Shown in pieces: positions 52,631 to 60,950 of a stretch of 64,000 nucleotides of DNA. The stretch spans positions 3,574,263 to 3,638,262 of the forward strand of contig NZ_LT840184.1 of the NCBI RefSeq assembly GCF_900177425.1, given 5' to 3'. The stretch's first letter is position 1. Each line of letters starts with the position of its first letter. The notes under the pieces are model-generated. The model searched no databases. It worked only from the letters and a program-made list of their open reading frames with translations, and was not told the DNA's origin. Position numbers and translations under genes: made by a program. This DNA is from Paenibacillus uliginis N3/975. GTDB lineage: Bacteria; Bacillota; Bacilli; Paenibacillales; Paenibacillaceae.

Positions 52631-53304
52631 GACAGGTTCCCGCCTATCAATTTCCCATCTTCAATCCGGATGACCCGATCCGCCATTTGTGCGATTTCTT
52701 CATTATGGGTAATCATGACGATCGTCTGTCCAAATCGTTCACTTGTCACTTTGAGCAATCCCAGCACATCGAGACTTGTCTTACTATCCAGATTCCCTGT
52801 TGGCTCATCTGCAAGAACGATAGCAGGCTTTGTCGCAAGTGCCCTTGCAATCGCAACACGCTGTTGTTGTCCACCCGATAGCTGGTTCGGTAGATTATTC
52901 AGCTTCGTTTCCAGTCCAAGCGTTGTCACAATTTGATCGATGTAAGAATTATCCACCGCATCACCATCCAACTCAATCGGAAGGGTAATATTTTCATAGA
53001 CATTTATAACAGGAACCAGATTATAGCTCTGAAAAATAAAACCGATCTTGCGCCGTCTAAATATCGTCATTTCGTCATCCTTCAGCGAGAAAATCTCTTT
53101 GCCGTCCACCTTCACCGTTCCGTTTGTCGCTCGATCCAGGCCCCCAAGCATATGCAAGAGCGTCGATTTCCCACTCCCGGATGTTCCAACAATGGCGACG
53201 AATTCGCCGCGTTCGATCGTAAGATCAATACCATCCAAGGCTTTTACGACATTCGGCTCGGCACCGTAGTGTTTCATCAGATTAGACGCCTCTAATACCA
53301 CCAT
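52627..53304 (-). CDS. ABC transporter ATP-binding protein, LolD/MacB type
   Basis: The 225-residue protein starts at ATG 53304, seven bases after AAGGAGG. Walker A GTSGSGKST, signature LSGGQQQRVAIARAL, Walker B AIVLADEPTGNLDSKT and switch His in MITHNEE. The SxxLxxxxGGLD pattern is typical of the MacB/LolD/BceA class. It pairs with the FtsX permease that overlaps its end. A tandem repeat upstream may bind the response regulator. Confidence 0.93.
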   Translation of the reverse strand: MVVLEASNLMKHYGAEPNVVKALDGIDLTIERGEFVAIVGTSGSGKSTLLHMLGGLDRATNGTVKVDGKEIFSLKDDEMTIFRRRKIGFIFQSYNLVPVINVYENITLPIELDGDAVDNSYIDQIVTTLGLETKLNNLPNQLSGGQQQRVAIARALATKPAIVLADEPTGNLDSKTSLDVLGLLKVTSERFGQTIVMITHNEEIAQMADRVIRIEDGKLIGGNLS

Positions 53305-53381
53305 CAAGTAACCTCCTTATGTATCCAAAGTCTATATCACGTGATGATATTGACTTTACATCGATGGTCTTTCCACAATCT

Positions 53382-53405
53382 TTCTGAAATCTAACAGTTC
53401 TGAAA
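53382..53405 (-). promoter_or_regulatory. Direct repeat upstream of the ABC genes, possible response-regulator site
   Basis: TTTCAGAA occurs twice on the minus strand, 16 bases apart start to start, about 80-100 bases before the ATPase start and overlapping the kinase gene's end. OmpR-type regulators bind such direct repeats. It suggests that the two-component system controls the transporter from an internal promoter. Confidence 0.45.
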
Positions 53406-53408
53406 GAT

Positions 53409-54329
53409 TTACTTCGTACTCGGGAGGAATACCGAAAAAGCGGAGCCCTGATGTAGCGTTGAGTTGACCTTGATATATCCCCCTTGTGCCATGATCATTT
53501 CTCTGGCAAGGTATAACCCGATCCCTACACCCTCATAGGCACCTACTGCCGATGAGCGATAGAATCGTTGAAAAATCTCATTACTCTCATATTCTGCGAT
53601 TCCGATTCCGGTATCGTTAATGTCTATTCGGCAAAACAATTCATAGGAAACTGCAGACACCGAGATGCTGCCGCCAATAGGTGTATATTTGATCGCGTTA
53701 TCTACAATATTATGAATGGCTTCCGTGGTCCATTTCCGATCGAACACCGCTTCCAAACAATCACAGCTGAGTTGAATCTGAATTTTTTTCGCTTCCACCT
53801 GTTGTTTCACATCTTCACATACCGAAACGAGCAGATCTGCAATAGACTCTTTTTTCGGTGAGACCGAGATAATCCCCGCTTCCAAGCGAGAAGTTTTCAC
53901 TAACGCATGAATTAAAAATTGCAGTTTCTCCGATTGAAGGGCAATCTGGTCCACCATTTCAGCACAATCGTTAGACAGATGCGGCTGCTCTTTGAGTAGC
54001 TGTGAATAGAGCAAAATATTAGAGAGAGGCGTCTTCGTCTGGTGGGATATATCCGAAACAAGTGATTTGAGTCGATTTTTTTCAGTAGCGAGGTTTCGTT
54101 CTCTAGTCTGGAACTGACCAATATACCGGCTCAATTTGGTCTCTAATGCGGATATAGCAGATTCGTCATATTTGGATTCCTTAAAATTCCCCTCAATTGC
54201 ACAATCGACCATCTGGGTCAGCCTGCGAATGGTTCTGCGCATGCTTAAACGATACCAGACTACTAGACTTACACTAAACAGCATGCAAACGATACTCCCG
54301 ATGAGAACAACCATAGTCAATTTATCCAC
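53409..54329 (-). CDS. Sensor histidine kinase
   Basis: The 306-residue kinase starts at GTG 54329, behind GGTGG, overlapping the response regulator stop. It has one membrane segment (residues about 5-27) and almost no extracellular part, so it may sense through a partner such as the ABC permease. The phosphoacceptor is His 96 in SDISHQTKTPLSN. The ATPase domain has NIVDNAIKYT (N box), DTGIGIAEYE (G1) and GVGIGLYLAREM (G2). Confidence 0.92.
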   Translation of the reverse strand: MDKLTMVVLIGSIVCMLFSVSLVVWYRLSMRRTIRRLTQMVDCAIEGNFKESKYDESAISALETKLSRYIGQFQTRERNLATEKNRLKSLVSDISHQTKTPLSNILLYSQLLKEQPHLSNDCAEMVDQIALQSEKLQFLIHALVKTSRLEAGIISVSPKKESIADLLVSVCEDVKQQVEAKKIQIQLSCDCLEAVFDRKWTTEAIHNIVDNAIKYTPIGGSISVSAVSYELFCRIDINDTGIGIAEYESNEIFQRFYRSSAVGAYEGVGIGLYLAREMIMAQGGYIKVNSTLHQGSAFSVFLPSTK

Positions 54330-55011
54330 GCTTATCCACCGTCCATGAGTAGCCTACACCATATACCGTCTGGATGTATTTGGGCTTTGCTGGACAATCC
54401 TCCAACTTGTCACGTAGCCGTTTGATGGTCACGGACAACGCGTTCTCATCTACATATTCAGCCCCATCCGTCCATATTTTATCGACCAGGACGCTACGGG
54501 CCAAGACGATCCCTTGATTTTGAACGAGCAGCTTTAGTAATTTTTGTTCAGTTTTGCTCAGCTCCACTGGTTCTTTCCGTTTGAGAAACCTCATCTCATC
54601 AAAGTGAAATTCAAAGTGATCTATTATAAGGCCCTTGTTGCTACTCTCCTGCTTACTTCGGCGAAGTATTGCAGATACTCGCGCACGAAGAATCATTAAG
54701 CTGAAGGGTTTGGTGATATAGTCATCGGCACCCAGCTCAAACCCCGTTACAACATCCACTTCCAAGTCGTTCGCTGTTAAGAAGATGATTGGAGTTGCGA
54801 GATGTTGTCTGATTTCCATGCAAAGATCAAGTCCGCTGCCATCGGGCAGATTCACATCCAACAAAATCAAATCAAATGTCATCTGGGTTAAATAATCCCG
54901 CGCCTCGGATTGGGTATAGCACTGTGTAAATTCATAATCTTCTTGCCGAAAAGTCAGGACAATGCCTTGATTCAACGCTCGGTCATCTTCAACAATAAGA
55001 ATCTTATTCAT
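54322..55011 (-). CDS. OmpR/PhoB-family response regulator
   Basis: The 229-residue protein has a receiver domain with phosphorylation site Asp 52 (LILLDVNLPDGSG), acidic pair EDD at residues 8-10, Thr in IFLTAND and Lys in YITKPFS. The winged-helix effector domain follows (about 130-225: ELSKTEQKLLKLLVQNQGIV, then IKRLRDKLED). It is the first gene of the two-component/ABC cluster. An inverted repeat ACATAC...GTATGT (55031-55058) lies just upstream. Confidence 0.94.
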   Translation of the reverse strand: MNKILIVEDDRALNQGIVLTFRQEDYEFTQCYTQSEARDYLTQMTFDLILLDVNLPDGSGLDLCMEIRQHLATPIIFLTANDLEVDVVTGFELGADDYITKPFSLMILRARVSAILRRSKQESSNKGLIIDHFEFHFDEMRFLKRKEPVELSKTEQKLLKLLVQNQGIVLARSVLVDKIWTDGAEYVDENALSVTIKRLRDKLEDCPAKPKYIQTVYGVGYSWTVDKRG

Positions 55012-55309
55012 GGTCCAGCCCCTTCTCTAAACATACTTTTAATATAAACTATGTATGTCCCGCATATATAAACAAGGCTCCATCTTAAATCATCTATGAT
55101 CTAAGAGAAACCTTGTTTAGAACCTCTGCTCTACTTAATATACGCTATATTTTCCTAACGTTGATGTGCGGAATGTTTAATTCCCACTTGTATCCATTAA
55201 AGCAGATAACTCTAATAGCTGTCTAATCAAAAGTCTAATTCTTGTCGGCAACAATATAGCTTCTTATTAAGCTTGCTGGTACGGATTTAACAGCGCAGCA
55301 CATTTTATA
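55012..55309. other. Intergenic region between divergent regulator genes
   Basis: No ORF is supported here. It contains the promoter area of the response regulator with the inverted repeat at 55031-55058 and a long imperfect hairpin, AAACAAGG (55067-55074) pairing with CCTTGTTT (about 55108-55115), whose inner arms CTTAAATCA/TGAT-TAAG also pair. Nothing else is recognised. Confidence 0.4.
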
Positions 55310-55344
55310 TTTACAAATCTATAAAAGTAGATATAATAATCTGT
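55310..55344 (+). promoter_or_regulatory. Promoter of an apparently leaderless ArsR-type gene
   Basis: TTTACA (55310-55315), 16 bases, TATAAT (55332-55337). Transcription should begin about seven bases after the -10, at or one base before the ATG at 55345, and no ribosome binding site is present. The inverted repeat ATCTA (55317-55321) with TAGAT (55328-55332) lies in the spacer and could be the operator. Confidence 0.6.
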
Positions 55345-55656
55345 ATGGAACCTTTATTGATTTATAAAGCTTTGTCTAACGAGACTCGTAGTCAAATTAT
55401 GCAATGGTTAAAGAATCCAGAGGAATTCTTTGATGAAAAGCCTTATTTACAACAAGGTCTCAATTTCCGAATTGGTGTATGCGTAGGAGATATTCAGGCT
55501 AAAGCGGGACTTGCACAGTCTGTTATTTCGAGTTATTTGTTGACTATGCAAAAAGCTGGTTTGTTGGAATCTGAGCGAATTGGGAAGTGGACGTACTATC
55601 GTCGGAACGAAAAGACAATACAGGAATTTTCCGAGTACATCCAAAAGAAACTATAA
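55345..55656 (+). CDS. ArsR-type winged-helix regulator
   Basis: The 103-residue protein has an ArsR-like winged helix: LIYKALSNETRSQIMQWLKN, then the recognition helix in LAQSVISSYLLTMQKAGLLE and the wing SERIGKWTYYRRNE. It has a Cys in GVCVGDI but no clear metal-binding ELCVCDL motif, so the effector is unlikely to be arsenic. The mRNA seems leaderless. It is followed after 79 bases by an MFS exporter, its probable target. Confidence 0.88.
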   Translation: MEPLLIYKALSNETRSQIMQWLKNPEEFFDEKPYLQQGLNFRIGVCVGDIQAKAGLAQSVISSYLLTMQKAGLLESERIGKWTYYRRNEKTIQEFSEYIQKKL

Positions 55657-55735
55657 ACGGAAAGGAGGTCTTTTTTTTCGTATTTCATATCTACATTTCT
55701 ATATATTTAAGTATTAATGGAGGCTTACATTTAAA

Positions 55736-56911
55736 ATGAAAAAGGTTAACTCTTTACTCATCATTATTCTAGCTTTAGGTGTATTCGGCATTATCACAAC
55801 AGAGATGGGGATAATAGGTGTTCTCCCCCAGGTCACTCAAAAATTTAATATATCGACTTCACAGGCCGGATGGCTTGTAAGTATATTTTCTTTAGTCGTT
55901 GCCATTTCAGGTCCATTCCTGACATTACTCGCTTCCGGGATTAATCGTAAAGTCATTCTATTAACCGCTGTGCTTATTTTTGCGATTTCAAATATTGTTT
56001 ATGCCTATACTACCATGTTCGATGTGATGCTGATTTTCCGCATTATCCCTGCTATTTTTCATCCCGTCTTTTTTTCGGTTGCCCTTGTCACCGCAGCCAA
56101 ACTTGTTCCTCCGGAAAAAAGCAGTAAAGCGGTCACTAAGGTTTTCGCCGGAATAACGGTCGGGTTTGCTTTTGGCGTGCCTTTAACTTCTTATCTCGCG
56201 GACAAAATTTCGTTAGAAGTCGCTTTCCTTTTTGGTGCTGTTGTAAGTATAATTGCCTTTGTAGGTATCCTAGTTTGGCTTCCTTCCATGCCTGTTAAGG
56301 AAAAAATGTCTTATGGCAAGCAGCTTGGTATATTACGCAAACCTCAATTGTGGTTAAATATCGTGACAGTTATTTTTATCTTTGCAGCTATGTTTTCTGT
56401 GTACAGCTACTTTGCTGAATATCTTGGACAAGTAACTCATATGAACGGATCATGGATTAGTATCATGTTGATGACCTTTGGTATAATCATGATTTTCGGG
56501 AATTTCTTATTTGGGAGCCTTTTGCATAAAAGCATGACAAAGACCGTCATCATGTTTCCTCTGCTATATGCGGTAATTTACTTATTTGCTTATTATCTGG
56601 GATCATATTTCATTCCGATGGTAGTTATCGTATTCATTTGGGGGGTAGTGCATTCCGGCGGGCTTATTATCAGTCAAGCATGGTTAACGACCGAGACAAA
56701 AGAAGCTCCCGAATTCGGCAACAGCTTGTTTGTCTCATTTTCCAATCTTGGAATTACTATAGGGGCTTCTATCGGTGGCTGGTCTATTTCTCACTTAGGG
56801 ATACATCAACTTATTTGGAGTGGAATTGTGTTTGCAATGCTTGCTTTCTTATTGATCTTGCTAAAAATAAAAATGTGCAAATCGAACGTAGAGGAAGTAA
56901 ACGTACGTTAG
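55736..56911 (+). CDS. MFS exporter, DHA1/AraJ-like
   Basis: The 391-residue protein has twelve membrane segments. The first helix pattern FGIITTEMGIIGVLPQVTQK and GWLVSIFSLVVAISGPFLTL are typical of the AraJ/YdhP/PbuE-type drug:H+ antiporters. GGAGG lies 12 bases before the ATG, slightly far. It is co-directional with the ArsR-type gene and followed by a strong terminator, so the pair forms a closed inducible exporter unit. The substrate is unknown. Confidence 0.9.
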   Translation: MKKVNSLLIIILALGVFGIITTEMGIIGVLPQVTQKFNISTSQAGWLVSIFSLVVAISGPFLTLLASGINRKVILLTAVLIFAISNIVYAYTTMFDVMLIFRIIPAIFHPVFFSVALVTAAKLVPPEKSSKAVTKVFAGITVGFAFGVPLTSYLADKISLEVAFLFGAVVSIIAFVGILVWLPSMPVKEKMSYGKQLGILRKPQLWLNIVTVIFIFAAMFSVYSYFAEYLGQVTHMNGSWISIMLMTFGIIMIFGNFLFGSLLHKSMTKTVIMFPLLYAVIYLFAYYLGSYFIPMVVIVFIWGVVHSGGLIISQAWLTTETKEAPEFGNSLFVSFSNLGITIGASIGGWSISHLGIHQLIWSGIVFAMLAFLLILLKIKMCKSNVEEVNVR

Positions 56912-57000
56912 TATCTCGAATAAATCAGGATTTTCTAAATATTTTAGTTCCATTTGATTCTAATAAGAAAATCTGCAAACTTTTATAATGTGAAGTAAAT

Positions 57001-57035
57001 AAAGAAGAAATTTCTCTTTCAGAAATTTCTTCTTT
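57001..57035 (+). terminator. Strong hairpin terminator after the MFS exporter gene
   Basis: A perfect 15-bp stem (AAAGAAGAAATTTCT) with loop CTTTC; the 3' arm is itself T-rich and continues TTATTA. Confidence 0.8.
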
Positions 57036-57128
57036 ATTACCTACAAGACAGACCTGGTCAAATAAATCTCTATAGATTTTTTGAAGCTTACGATAATCTT
57101 GACGGGACCAGTGGGCAACTCATAAAAA

Positions 57129-57144
57129 AGAGCCAACTGGCTCT
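57129..57144 (-). terminator. Intrinsic terminator after the SRPBCC gene
   Basis: AGAGCCA, two bases, TGGCTCT, followed on the minus strand by TTTTTTAT; it begins five bases past the gene end. Confidence 0.8.
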
Positions 57145-57148
57145 AAAA

Positions 57149-57586
57149 TTATTTAACTAATCCTACTCTCAACTCATTAACACCAAACTCCAAATAAGCC
57201 TTTAAACAGGTCAACATATAAACCCATCCTTCTTTATTATCTATCAATTGACTGATGAAATCATCATCATTTTCATTAAAACCTTCTTCGTTAACTTCAA
57301 TTATTGTACTCGATTTTTCCAATTCTTTCAGTGTTATCGTAACAATATGTCCTTCCCCATTTGCACCCCACTTGAACATGATTTTCTTATTTATTTCCAC
57401 TTCCAATACCTCTATATCCAATTGAGCATCGTACTCATCATATCTCAATGTAACCGTCTTTCCTTGCTCCCACCTATCAGAACTGTGCGAAAACCAGAAA
57501 TTCCTAATTTTCGTAGGATCTACGAAAGCTTCAAATACTTCATTCGCTGGCTTTAATATGTTCATTTTCGTAAGGTTGTTCTTCAC
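57149..57586 (-). CDS. SRPBCC/AHSA1-like domain protein
   Basis: The 145-residue protein starts at GTG 57586 after GAGAG. The fold is the START/Bet v1-like AHSA1 type: ANEVFEAFVDPTKIRNFWF at the start, WEQGKTVTLRY, EVLEVEINKKIMFKW in the middle and GWVYMLTCLKAYLEFG at the end. Family members bind hydrophobic ligands or regulate Hsp90; in Bacilli they are often single genes of unknown role. AT-rich. Confidence 0.85.
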   Translation of the reverse strand: MKNNLTKMNILKPANEVFEAFVDPTKIRNFWFSHSSDRWEQGKTVTLRYDEYDAQLDIEVLEVEINKKIMFKWGANGEGHIVTITLKELEKSSTIIEVNEEGFNENDDDFISQLIDNKEGWVYMLTCLKAYLEFGVNELRVGLVK

Positions 57587-57712
57587 AATATCAACTCTCT
57601 TTCCTTGAGTACAAAACAGTTATCGTTGTTCCATGATGTTTTATACATATTATCTCCAAAAATAAAGTATTAAATGTCTTCCGGTGTACAATCGTATTTC
57701 ATACCCTCTTCC

Positions 57713-58264
57713 TTACAGAGGTTTATACTCTTCAATCAGAATGCTGTACTGAAGCTCGTCATCCCAGCTGCCATTTTTGTATCTTACCTTCCGGAAACGG
57801 CCTTCTTTTTCCATGCCGGCTTTGATCATGACTTTCTCCGAGTTTAGATTGTTTGCATTACATCTTGCGAAAACCCTATGTAAATTCATTTCCTCAAAAC
57901 AAATCTTAAGCAACCTATTTATGATTTCCGTCGCATACCCCTGCCCCCAAAAGTCCGGCAGCAAAAAATAACCGATCTCCCCATTACCGCCATCCCGATT
58001 CCGTTTCACCATTTCCACATCCGCAAAACCGATAAATTGCCCGCTTGAAGATAAAAAAACACCGAATTCATAAGAAGGGCGACCCTCAGATGTATGGTTA
58101 TTCTGGAGAATTCGATTAAAATAGGGCAGCAGTTCCTCCTCTTGGCCGACCTTATCCATATAGGCGTATTTCATGATTTGTTCATTCGAAAAAATAGAAT
58201 AAAACAATTGGAAATCTTCTTCGTTATATTCCCTAAATATCAAACGTTCGCTTTTAAACTCCAC
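57713..58264 (-). CDS. GNAT acetyltransferase, RimJ/RimL type
   Basis: The 183-residue protein starts at GTG 58264, eight bases after TTTGGAGG; the longer frame to 58294 is less likely. FKSERLIFREYNEEDF opens the domain, GEIGYFLLPDFWGQGYATEI is the acetyl-CoA binding loop, and ARCNANNLNSEKVMIKAGME closes it, as in ribosomal-protein and small-molecule N-acetyltransferases. The substrate is unknown. Single gene. Confidence 0.9.
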   Translation of the reverse strand: MEFKSERLIFREYNEEDFQLFYSIFSNEQIMKYAYMDKVGQEEELLPYFNRILQNNHTSEGRPSYEFGVFLSSSGQFIGFADVEMVKRNRDGGNGEIGYFLLPDFWGQGYATEIINRLLKICFEEMNLHRVFARCNANNLNSEKVMIKAGMEKEGRFRKVRYKNGSWDDELQYSILIEEYKPL

Positions 58265-58335
58265 CGCGTATCCCTCCAAAGGCTGACAAGTCACGACAAA
58301 TCCACTTCCAAATTCGATAGGTTAAGCCATTCTTC

Positions 58336-58453
58336 TTAACCGATGGAATCATCAAAATGCTTCAAAATCAAGGACATTAACGCGCCGTGCGTAACGACCG
58401 CAATATGATGGAACGGTCCATGGACGATTTCGTTTATGACTTCATTTTTAAGA
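58336..58453 (-). pseudogene. Histidine phosphatase C-terminal relic
   Basis: The minus-strand frame LKNEVINEIVHGPFHHIAVV then THGALMSLILKHFDDSIG ends at a stop at 58336. VVTHGALMSLILKHF is the conserved second catalytic His region of histidine phosphatases. The N-terminal RHG part is absent, so only the last third survives. It fills most of the 58265-58604 gap together with the hairpin at 58562-58600. Confidence 0.7.
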
Positions 58454-58561
58454 TTTATATAAATAATTCTATATCATGCGATGTTTACCTTTTTATCTTT
58501 ATGACCTTCCGGGAAAAACGAAAAACAGCGAAGCCTCCCTGTTATGAAACGTATCGCTTAA

Positions 58562-58600
58562 CGTAGAAAGAAGTCCCCTTTTCAGGGACTCCTTTCTACG
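58562..58600 (-). terminator. Long hairpin terminator after the crystallin-like gene
   Basis: CGTAGAAAG and AGTCCC arms pair with GGGACT and CTTTCTACG around a TTTTC loop, with one bulge on each side. It starts five bases past the gene end. There is no long T-run. Confidence 0.65.
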
Positions 58601-58604
58601 GTGA

Positions 58605-58979
58605 TTACTGTCTTATGATGAGGATGTCTTGAGGCGGTCTGCCAGTGCTTTGAATTCGGGAAATTTCGGAGTCCGTAAGATTGCGGCCTACCAAAATAAA
58701 TGAAGATGTGACATTGTCAAAGCCCAAATTACCCAAATTCGCTACGTTTTGGCTGCCGCGGAACACGCGGAATGTGCCCTGAAAGTTAGTTCTCGAAAAC
58801 AGTACAAGCGTTACTTGGGATCTTTCCACAACGTTTCTGAGTCGGAAACTCGAGAGGACGTTATCAAACCGAAATGCCCCAAGATCCCGAACCGCAACTC
58901 CTCCACGTCTGAAGAGGATCCGACGACCCGAAAAAAACGTATCTGACCAAAGCGCAAGACGTACATCTCTATTCGCCAA
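58605..58979 (-). CDS. Small beta-gamma-crystallin-like protein, two motifs
   Basis: The 124-residue product starts at TTG 58979, eight bases after AAAGGAG. Two homologous units are visible: VRLALWSDTFFSGRRILF to FDNVLSSFRL (about 6-47) and VTLVLFSRTNFQGTFRVF to FDNVTSSFIL (about 56-97). Each ends with the D-N-x-x-S-S Ca2+-binding pattern of beta-gamma-crystallins. The C-terminal 25 residues are a separate tail. No signal peptide is present, so it is probably cytoplasmic or spore/coat associated. The protein is Arg-rich. The role is unknown; microbial relatives gain stability from calcium. Confidence 0.7.
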   Translation of the reverse strand: MANRDVRLALWSDTFFSGRRILFRRGGVAVRDLGAFRFDNVLSSFRLRNVVERSQVTLVLFSRTNFQGTFRVFRGSQNVANLGNLGFDNVTSSFILVGRNLTDSEISRIQSTGRPPQDILIIRQ

Positions 58980-59307
58980 CTATATCACTCCTTTTCTCAG
59001 GTTGATATAGTATATTACCAAGCTCAAAGAACGGTACAAGATACAAACACCGGTTCAATAGTTTGTTTTGGGGATTGATTTAATCAACAATAAACCGTAA
59101 TTCGGATTCGGCCGACTGCCATAATAAAAATTGCTTAAGCATGCAAAAAAAGACGGTTTTTCAACCGTCTCTGATTCTTTCGAAACATTTTGCTCTCTTA
59201 AGCATGGATATCTCAAACTTCGTTTTGGACTCCCCATTACCACAATAGATGAACTAAACAGATATGATCTATTGCTCATGGGAAATCGTTCTTGGATGTT
59301 TGATCCT
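58980..59307. other. Intergenic region
   Basis: It contains the upstream region of the crystallin-like gene and the terminator at 59151-59170. A plus-strand open stretch (about 59206-59328, LRFGLPITTIDELNRYDLLL...) reads protein-like but overlaps the end of the minus-strand stalk gene and has no start signal, so it is not called as a gene. Confidence 0.4.
59151..59170 (-). terminator. Intrinsic terminator after the stalk-domain lipoprotein gene
   Basis: AGACGGTT and AACCGTCT form an 8-bp stem, followed on the minus strand by seven T. It lies about 140 bases past the stop codon. Confidence 0.82.
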
Positions 59308-60840
59308 TTAGTCTCTCTCCATCGTTAAAATCTTCTCTTTCGCATCCCATTGCCCTTGCGCTCCAAGAGCTTTGGCAATGAAACGCATCGGCACATAGGC
59401 ATAGCCCTCAAAATTCTGCACCGGCTCAGCAAGCACTTCTGCTCCTCCGTTGATCGAAGCGTGCTTCGAACCCATTTTCAGGACGATTTTGGCGCCTGTC
59501 AGGTCTTCCGTGAGCGTGATTTGCTTCGTGGCATTGTCCCAGGACAGCTTCGCATCAAGCTGATCCGCAACATATTTCAGCGGCACCATCAGCGTATTGT
59601 TGACGATCACAGGCTTGTATCCTGCGCCATACAGGTCGGTCGGGTCTTCATCCGTATACATAATAATCGATTTGCGGGTAATTTCCATGTCATCCTTCAC
59701 GAAACGGTACAGGTCAGACTTGCTGTCCAAATGGCGCAGGACCTCGCCTGGCGTTCCTTCGCCAGGAGCAACCTTCCAGAAGCCTTTGGAACTGTCCACC
59801 GCATGGATCGTCACAGGCTCATTCACTTTCCACGTTTCTGACTCGGAATGTACCTTAACCTGCTTAACAGGGATTTCTTCATCAGCTGGAAGCTGTATGG
59901 TCAGATCCATGTTTTGCTTACGGATATTCAGCTTGCTGTCGAGTAGGAAGTCGAGCGAAAGCACAGTGTCTTTGCCCAAAATGGTGCGAAGCTCAGGCGC
60001 TGCCTCAAACAGCCCGTTTACGTTTTTGTCGAACTCAGGCAGCAGCTCGTTCACCATGACCATCAGTTCTTCCACAGCCGCATTGATTTCCTTTTCTCTC
60101 TCTGCGGCGGTTGGCTTGGCATCTTCTTGCGGAACTCCGGCATAGGCTGTAATGAGCGGATAATAAGTGTCGTACAAGCGACTAATAAGTTCCTTCAGAC
60201 CTTCCTCATCCTTGGATAAGCCTATCAGGAAACCTTTGGCCAGGCCGGCCAGTTCATCCCCGCGAATCTCGATATGCAGCTTTTGCAGAGACAACGACTC
60301 TCCGTTGACTTTATCGGTTACAGGCGTGACCGAAATATTAGACGGATTCGGCGTATGTTTCAGCAGGAAGCCCAGCACGTCTTTGTACATTTGAACCAGG
60401 TTTTCGTTGTTCATTGGCAAAACCGCAAAAGCAGCATCCAACTCTTCCGTATCAAGCGGTACGGAAATCGGCTGCGTCATCCCTTCGACGGACAGATTCA
60501 GCGCCTTATTGTCCATTGCCAGATGGAAAGGAAGCTTTTTGCCTAGAAGCTGAACGGCCCCTTCCAACGATACATGATTCATGTCCTGCATAATGGCTTG
60601 GTCGATCGTGACGGACAAGGAATTGAAAAGATCGATTACCTTCTTGTCCTCTTCGCTCAGCTTGCCATCTGCCGGAACCAGCTGCAGGGACAATGTCTGC
60701 TTGGATATCGATGATTTGACATCCAGCGTGCTCAGAGCTGCTTTGCTGACATCCACACCGCCAACGGCTTGGCACCCTGCAAGCACCACCAGAAGCAAGG
60801 ACAGCATGGCGGCAAGTCCCCATTTGAAACGATTCATCAT
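59308..60840 (-). CDS. Lipoprotein with C-terminal copper-amine-oxidase stalk domain
   Basis: The 510-residue protein has three successive ATGs after GGAGG; the middle one (60840) has the best spacing (6). A lipoprotein signal ends in LLVVLAGCQ, so it is anchored on the outer face of the membrane. The central 350 residues are an unrecognised alpha/beta region (DVKSSISKQTLSLQLVPADG...). Residues about 405-510 hold the stalk domain in two halves (KPVIVNNTLMVPLKYVADQL; AYVPMRFIAKALGAQGQWD). It probably works at the cell wall; no enzyme motif is seen. GC content is higher than in its AT-rich neighbours. Confidence 0.8.
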   Translation of the reverse strand: MMNRFKWGLAAMLSLLLVVLAGCQAVGGVDVSKAALSTLDVKSSISKQTLSLQLVPADGKLSEEDKKVIDLFNSLSVTIDQAIMQDMNHVSLEGAVQLLGKKLPFHLAMDNKALNLSVEGMTQPISVPLDTEELDAAFAVLPMNNENLVQMYKDVLGFLLKHTPNPSNISVTPVTDKVNGESLSLQKLHIEIRGDELAGLAKGFLIGLSKDEEGLKELISRLYDTYYPLITAYAGVPQEDAKPTAAEREKEINAAVEELMVMVNELLPEFDKNVNGLFEAAPELRTILGKDTVLSLDFLLDSKLNIRKQNMDLTIQLPADEEIPVKQVKVHSESETWKVNEPVTIHAVDSSKGFWKVAPGEGTPGEVLRHLDSKSDLYRFVKDDMEITRKSIIMYTDEDPTDLYGAGYKPVIVNNTLMVPLKYVADQLDAKLSWDNATKQITLTEDLTGAKIVLKMGSKHASINGGAEVLAEPVQNFEGYAYVPMRFIAKALGAQGQWDAKEKILTMERD

Positions 60841-60950
60841 CATGTTCCTCCTTATGTACCCATAATTTCTTGCGATGAAAAGCGCTCGGAAATATCCGAT
60901 TGAATATAGTATGCCAGTGCCTGTCAGCACATGTAAATATTATTTTTTCA

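Noticed and set aside
55345..55656. Arsenic-responsive ArsR
   Set aside because: The metal-binding ELCVCDL-type motif is missing and no ars genes are nearby.
59131..59328. 65-codon plus-strand ORF
   Set aside because: It crosses the terminator hairpin at 59151-59170 and the 3' end of the stalk-domain gene; no binding site.
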